Of a DNA stretch of 64,000 nucleotides, positions 63,060 through 64,000 are shown in pieces. Within the stretch, counting starts at the first letter, position 1, and each line of letters opens with the position of its first letter. Location of the stretch: assembly GCA_035772405.1 (NCBI GenBank), contig JAYKKM010000381.1:62001-126000 (forward strand), given 5' to 3'. Source of the DNA: Chrysogorgia sp. JL179-B06 (Eukaryota > Cnidaria > Anthozoa > Scleralcyonacea > Chrysogorgiidae). Both the position numbers and the translations under genes were made by a program. The notes under the pieces were generated by a model that made no database searches, was not told the origin of the DNA, and was given only the letters and a program-made list of their open reading frames with translations.

Positions 63060-64000
63060 GGGGGTCCAATACAAAAAATAAATATTTTAGTAAATTTTTG
63101 AATTAGCCATAAATTAACTGGTTAACCATATTAGAATAGATAATTGAAAGAATTTTTTCGATTGCAAAGATAGAAATGTTGAAAATTCGTAAAATTCCAA
63201 GGCTGGACTGCATTTTCCTACTTAGCAACGCCCTTAGAAACGTATATTTGGATGCAAAAACTGCTTAATTTTCCATGTTGCGCACATTTTCTCCCGCACC
63301 ACCTCTCCCTAAATCAAATTTTATTATATTTTAAAACATTAAGAGTGAATTGATTGGTGCGTGGGTAGTCATGTGACCGGTCTTCAGGCATATGTGATAT
63401 TGTTTATTTTGGTTTAAGTTAGCGAGAAAGTTTTGCAACGGGCGGCCACTTTTGATGGGAATCAAACTGCTTTTAATTTAGTAGGCTAAGTTTCCACATT
63501 GCCGTGTTTCACAGTTGGCGAGGACATCATTAAGACCAATGACCCGATCCCTGGTCCTGTAAAAGAATATACAGGATCCTCTGGCTTTGTTGCTAACGAG
63601 GGAGGCTGTGACGGTAGGAAACTGGTAGCATCCGCCATTGTTGTTCAACATAAACACGACCCTAGAGCCGAAAGTGTAGAAGAAAAGATTTTTTTAAAAC
63701 TTATAATAATGAGTTAAAGTGTGCAATCTCTCGCTTAAGGTGTATTTGGAGTTCCCTTTTCGACTTCCGGTTTTAGTTCGGTATTATTTACCCCAGTTGA
63801 TAAAATCGGGCTACGGCTCATGTCATTTTTGGCTACGACTAGGCATAATGCTCTATATAGGTCTTATTTTGCCGGGTGATGTATACGGCATGTGTTTATG
63901 TATAATGAACTAGTACTGTGTACACTAATAATAATAATACACTAATAACAATCCCCGTGCCACCAATTTGCGCGCCAATTATTATGTCCCTTCGACCTTC
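63060..64000. mobile_element. Element A, copy 7 (cut by window end)
   Basis: Left terminal repeat after TTAA at 63,056-63,059; the rest lies beyond the window. Confidence 0.8.
63662..64000. repeat. Tandem unit 8 (partial, 339 bp)
   Basis: Continues in phase with the earlier units to the window edge and includes the beginning of the membrane-protein fragment (from 63,896). Confidence 0.9.

Overview
This is metazoan nuclear DNA, probably from a marine invertebrate (mollusc or cnidarian; an inference from the repeat families, not proven). Three things point to an animal genome: a Polinton/adintovirus-type element, spliced exons of the signal recognition particle gene SRP54, and a non-LTR retrotransposon of a kind common in invertebrates.

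Region 1 (about 1-12,235) is most of an AT-rich Polinton (Maverick/adintovirus-like) element. Nearly all its genes lie on the minus strand in overlapping or near-abutting order. Recognisable products are an adenain-type maturation protease, the F54H12.2-like major capsid protein, the penton-type minor capsid protein, a DDE (rve) integrase and three small basic/hydrophobic peptides with Q-x-G-G motifs. DNA polymerase B and the packaging ATPase are not in the window and would be expected to the left. The right third (7.9-11.6 kb) is an accessory zone with a decayed Fic-domain gene, a decayed small secreted protein and a family of at least five small paralogues of unknown function. Many genes are intact, but others carry frameshifts (several at homopolymers) or single in-frame stop codons, so this copy is decaying or the assembly has homopolymer errors.

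Region 2 (about 12,236-12,588) is a short non-coding bridge holding one 243-bp MITE with TTAA target duplications.

Region 3 (12,589-64,000) is a head-to-tail tandem array: seven complete units of 7.1-7.4 kb and part of an eighth, nearly identical. On the minus strand each unit carries two consecutive SRP54 exons (start of the M domain) with splice sites. The first of these exons is split by a 3.3-kb transposon ('element A', TTAA duplication, 19-bp terminal repeats). Element A itself carries a broken multi-span membrane-protein fragment, a promoter-plus-first-exon fragment of another gene, and a nested 1.26-kb inverted-repeat element. The rest of the unit is a second TTAA-flanked block ('element B') with a dead non-LTR reverse transcriptase on the plus strand and a 26-bp satellite. 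Each satellite monomer contains the 14-bp palindrome CTGCGCATGCGCAG, an excellent match to the NRF1/alpha-Pal consensus. Unit length differences come almost entirely from the number of satellite monomers. Every unit shares the same retrotransposon lesions, so the array grew by duplication or unequal exchange after the elements were inserted and dead, not by transposition.
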